Shown here one piece after another: positions 61,226 to 64,000 of a stretch of 64,000 nt of DNA (its first letter is position 1; each line of letters begins with the position of its first letter). Made by a program: the position numbers and the translations under genes. Source of the stretch: Bacillus sp. B1-b2 (GTDB lineage: Bacteria > Bacillota > Bacilli > Bacillales > Cytobacillaceae); assembly GCF_009183415.1 (NCBI RefSeq), contig NZ_WEHU01000001.1, positions 348,413 through 412,412 of the forward strand. The letters are read 5' to 3'. Below the pieces are notes generated by a model. It was not told the origin of the DNA, searched no databases, and saw only the letters and a list, made by a program, of their open reading frames with translations.

Positions 61226-62038
61226 TTAAAACAATACCATATTTCCAGTTTCTTTTGCGTGTTTTTCTGCTTTCTTTAAAAGAATGATAGATACTCCAAA
61301 TAAAAAAGTTAGTATAGAAATTAGGATTGAAATGGATAAGGCAAGCTCTATTACGCTTTTTCCGTTTAGTATCAATTCACGAAAAATTTCAAGGACATAT
61401 GTTAAAGGAAAAAGTAGTCCAATCCATTTTCCCCAAAAAGGAATTGCTAGTATAGGGATTCTTACTCCTGAAAAAAACTGCATGGGCTCTTCAAAGAGAG
61501 TGAATAATATTCCAGCATCTCGTGAGAATAAAAAGACAATATTTAGAAATCCTCCCCAAATGACTGCGGAAATACTAAGAAGAATAAAACCAACTGGTAC
61601 ATTCCACCAAGAAATATCTCCAGCATGACCAGTTAGTATTAACATGAAAAAAGTAAAGGCGGTAAACAGCCATACTGCTTCCAGTAAATTACCTGCAGCT
61701 CTAGAAAACATTACGGCTATTCGAGAAACTGGAGATAAAAAAATTAGTTCAAGAGTTCCAGCTTGACGTTCATGTGACATTCCCCAAGCAGACTGAACAA
61801 GACTCCAAAAGAAAATATACGCTAAATAACCAGTTAATAAAAATAATGTTATGTCATCTACATCCATATATTTAGAGAGTGGACTTGTTTCAGATAAATT
61901 AAATGGTTTAAAAGAATAATAGGATGTAACAAACAATAAACTTGGCCATATCAATAACGAGAAGTATATAAGTTTATTGTGAAAATTATGCTGGTGACTT
62001 TTGATTGTTTCTGCTATTAGAATGGAGAGTATATTCAT
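61226..62038 (-). CDS. ABC-2 type permease
   Basis: A 270-residue membrane protein with about six hydrophobic segments. The ABC-2 pattern is visible (WGMSHERQAGTLELIFLSPVSR, RIPILAIPFWGKWIGLLFPLTY). It is the third gene of a three-gene exporter operon, and its ATG overlaps the ATPase stop by four bases. AAAGGAGAG precedes the start. With the permease at 63025 it would form a heterodimeric channel. Confidence 0.87.
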   Translation of the reverse strand: MNILSILIAETIKSHQHNFHNKLIYFSLLIWPSLLFVTSYYSFKPFNLSETSPLSKYMDVDDITLFLLTGYLAYIFFWSLVQSAWGMSHERQAGTLELIFLSPVSRIAVMFSRAAGNLLEAVWLFTAFTFFMLILTGHAGDISWWNVPVGFILLSISAVIWGGFLNIVFLFSRDAGILFTLFEEPMQFFSGVRIPILAIPFWGKWIGLLFPLTYVLEIFRELILNGKSVIELALSISILISILTFLFGVSIILLKKAEKHAKETGNMVLF

Positions 62039-63012
62039 GATAAACTCTCCTTTGCTAAAGTGAGAATGGCGTCTTCTAAGCTAGGTCTTTTCATTTCTAA
62101 AGATTGTATGGAAATAGTTTCTGACATACATAAATTAAGAAGTTTGGATGTTGGATCAAACTCTGCCATTATTTCTATAACCGTAGCATCAATTTGTTCG
62201 GTAAAAAGAATACTGCAATCAGTCATGTTTTGTTTAATATTTTCCACTTGAGGTTTCGATAAGGAACTTGTAACTACTTTTAAATGGAATTTTTTCACAA
62301 CGGTTGAAATAATATTTTCAGGAGTATCGTGTAACAGCAAAGAGCCTTTTTCTATAATATAAACTCGATCACAAAGTTCCTCTACTTCTTCTAGATAATG
62401 ACTAGTTAGTAATATTCCTTTCCTTTCTTCTTTTGCTAATCTTTTCACCATTTGACGTAATTGTTTTGCTACTGGAGCATCCAGCCCTAGTGTGGGCTCA
62501 TCTAAAAATAAATATTTAGGATCATTAATCAGCCCTCTAGCAATCTGCAATCTTTGTTTCATCCCCTTAGAGTACAATTCAACAGGGGTATCAGCAGCTG
62601 TTGTAAGACCAACCTCCTCTAGTAAACTAGAAATTCTAGTTTCTAGTTGCTTCCCTTTTAATCCATAAAGCTTTCCGAAGTAACGCAGGTTTTGAATGCC
62701 ACTAAGCCGCCAGTATAACATTCGCTCTCCACCTGCTATCATATTCACTAAACCTTTTACTTGCATGGCATCATTTACTATATCCAAGCCATCAACAGTT
62801 ATTCTTCCTTCTGAAGGATTTAATAAGGTTGAAAGCATTTTAATTGTTGTTGTTTTTCCAGCACCATTTAAGCCTAGTAGACCAACTATTTCTCCTTCTT
62901 TAATGCATAAATGAAGGTTTTTCACTGCGTTGATTCTTTTTCTTTCTGTTCGGAAAAGGTGTTTCTTTTTCTTTACTATATAATTTTTACCTAGATTACA
63001 AGCTTCAATCAC
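62035..63012 (-). CDS. ABC-2 exporter ATPase
   Basis: A 325-residue ATPase with Walker A GLNGAGKTT, Q-loop replaced by the AGGERMLYWRLSG stretch, signature YSKGMKQRLQIARGL, Walker B YLFLDEPTLGLD and switch HY. The signature is the SKGM variant common in drug and lipid ABC-2 exporters. The C-terminal 90 residues are an accessory domain. GTG 63012 is preferred because AAGGAG lies eight bases ahead; the GTG at 63021 overlaps it. It serves the two flanking permeases. Confidence 0.88.
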   Translation of the reverse strand: MIEACNLGKNYIVKKKKHLFRTERKRINAVKNLHLCIKEGEIVGLLGLNGAGKTTTIKMLSTLLNPSEGRITVDGLDIVNDAMQVKGLVNMIAGGERMLYWRLSGIQNLRYFGKLYGLKGKQLETRISSLLEEVGLTTAADTPVELYSKGMKQRLQIARGLINDPKYLFLDEPTLGLDAPVAKQLRQMVKRLAKEERKGILLTSHYLEEVEELCDRVYIIEKGSLLLHDTPENIISTVVKKFHLKVVTSSLSKPQVENIKQNMTDCSILFTEQIDATVIEIMAEFDPTSKLLNLCMSETISIQSLEMKRPSLEDAILTLAKESLS

Positions 63013-63024
63013 TATGTTCACTCC

Positions 63025-63834
63025 TTATCCAAAATGTTTTTCTAGTACACTCTTTTCCATTTTTTTAATAAAATAAGTACCAATAGGAAAATAAATAATA
63101 CCAATTACAATCATTCTCCATATAAACGGCCATATTTCTACTAGAGATTTACCTTCAATCCAAGTTAACCTTAATGCATCTACTCCATAAGTGAGGGGCA
63201 TTATGTTTCCTATCCAGCTAAAAGTTTCTGGCAGAAATTCTACGGGGAAGGTGATACTGCAAACTAATCCCATTAAGACAAAAAGTGTGTTTTGCGTAAT
63301 ATATGTATCTCTGAAATAGAGCATGAACGATCCTAATACAAGTGCTTGACTAAAGGTAGCAGCAACCAATAGAAGTAAAACAACCAGCACATTTAGCCAG
63401 TTAATATCTTGTAAGTACAGACCAAAAAAATAGCCAGTCAAAATGATTACCAAAAACTCTATTATTACTCGTGTTAAACCTTGAGCTACATATCCTAAGA
63501 AGTAACCTTTACGAGAAGAAGGAGATAATAGCAAAGCTTCTAAAGTTCCTTCTCTTAGCTCTGTAATAATGGCTCTACTCACAATCATTAAGAGAGATAC
63601 TGAAAAGGAATAAAGTACTCCACCTAATATTACATAAGATAAATAATCATCTGTTCCAGAATAGGAGGAAAAGCTTCCAGCCAGTTCTTCTTTAAAAACA
63701 TAATAGTATGTGAAGTAGGCAAAAATGATAATGTAAAATCCTGTTAAGATATGACCTATAAAGAAAGACCAAGGAAATGCTCTTTTCATCACTTGATAAT
63801 TACGTAAAAAAGTTGCAGTAAATGGTAACCACAT
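63025..63834 (-). CDS. ABC-2 type permease, first gene of operon
   Basis: About 269 residues with six hydrophobic segments and the ABC-2 pattern (AIITELREGTLEALLLSPSSRKGYFLGY, then MPLTYGVDALRL). ATG 63834 follows AAAGGAGGATTAGT; a longer frame from 63870 lacks such a site. The ATPase starts about 12 bases after its stop. The exported molecule (lipid, peptide or drug) is unknown. Confidence 0.87.
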   Translation of the reverse strand: MWLPFTATFLRNYQVMKRAFPWSFFIGHILTGFYIIIFAYFTYYYVFKEELAGSFSSYSGTDDYLSYVILGGVLYSFSVSLLMIVSRAIITELREGTLEALLLSPSSRKGYFLGYVAQGLTRVIIEFLVIILTGYFFGLYLQDINWLNVLVVLLLLVAATFSQALVLGSFMLYFRDTYITQNTLFVLMGLVCSITFPVEFLPETFSWIGNIMPLTYGVDALRLTWIEGKSLVEIWPFIWRMIVIGIIYFPIGTYFIKKMEKSVLEKHFG

Positions 63835-64000
63835 ACTAATCCTCCTTTTTTTCCATAAATGGTGTATCAAAATATTGACTCAACTTTCGCACCAGAAAAA
63901 TAAGTGCTAATCGTTGGTTGTATTGTTTTTAAGGTCTATTAAATATATGGCTTGACAATGTTATTAAAAAATGAAAAAACACCTCGATCTTTGGTATAGT
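63835..64000. other. Upstream region of the ABC operon, window edge
   Basis: AT-rich, no gene. A TTGACA on the plus strand (about 63953-63958) has no -10 at normal spacing within the window. The ABC-operon promoter was not located with confidence. Confidence 0.3.

Overview
The window is AT-rich, Gram-positive chromosomal DNA from a Bacillaceae-type organism (Bacillus/Niallia-like). Evidence: strong AGGAGG-type ribosome sites, frequent TTG and GTG starts, a proline T-box, sigma-A promoters with 17-18 bp spacers, Fur boxes, many U-tailed hairpin terminators, and gene families typical of Bacillus (YitT, DUF3231, DUF3889, YwjA-like exporter, rifampicin phosphotransferase). The species cannot be fixed from the sequence alone. 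No rRNA, tRNA, CRISPR array, prophage or intact mobile element was seen.

Layout. 1-3.2 kb: end of the trp operon (trpC 3' end, trpF, trpB, trpA), with a degenerate repeat wedged between trpF and trpB. 3.2-8.3 kb: ABM monooxygenase, GNAT, an iron-regulated YwjA-like ABC exporter, a DMT permease, a Cof-type phosphatase. 8.3-11 kb: proline T-box leader plus proBA. 11-20.3 kb: AEC permease, two YitT proteins, a PadR / HAAS membrane protein / ECF sigma factor / second ClpP cluster, an rRNA methyltransferase, a HAD phosphatase, an Lrp regulator, a Fur-boxed unknown gene and a HesB-like protein. 20.3-32 kb: ppc, thioredoxin-like protein, MerR/coiled-coil protein, a solitary nucleotidase-type phosphoesterase, LLM oxidoreductase, CDF transporter and bioY. 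32-41 kb: DUF3889, MOSC, VanZ, MarR-MFS pair, a repeat cluster, an EamA permease behind what looks like a translational attenuator, an AlkD-like protein, DUF3231 and small genes.

41-47 kb is a carbohydrate locus: GntR regulator and nagB face a GH4 6-phospho-glycosidase, a ChbG-type deacetylase and a PTS IIBC permease. Together they could import, deacetylate, split and deaminate a phosphorylated amino-disaccharide. A decayed IS1182-like element follows. 47.6-51.5 kb is a run of hypothetical and very small membrane proteins plus a methyltransferase. 51.7-58 kb: rifampicin phosphotransferase, a membrane GGDEF protein, a P1-family aminopeptidase and a GNAT. 58.2-64 kb: a LysR regulator divergent from a dialkylglycine-decarboxylase gene coupled to a serine-acetyltransferase-like gene, then a three-gene ABC-2 exporter operon on the minus strand.

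Most interesting candidates: (1) an 18-codon leader peptide and mutually exclusive hairpins that sequester the ribosome site of the EamA permease gene (about 37.24-37.41 kb); (2) the GH4/ChbG/PTS/NagB locus with an unassigned substrate; (3) the dgdA-cysE-like coupled pair with a LysR-type operator; (4) the sigma factor/ClpP2 cluster; (5) an unknown protein behind a near-consensus Fur box.
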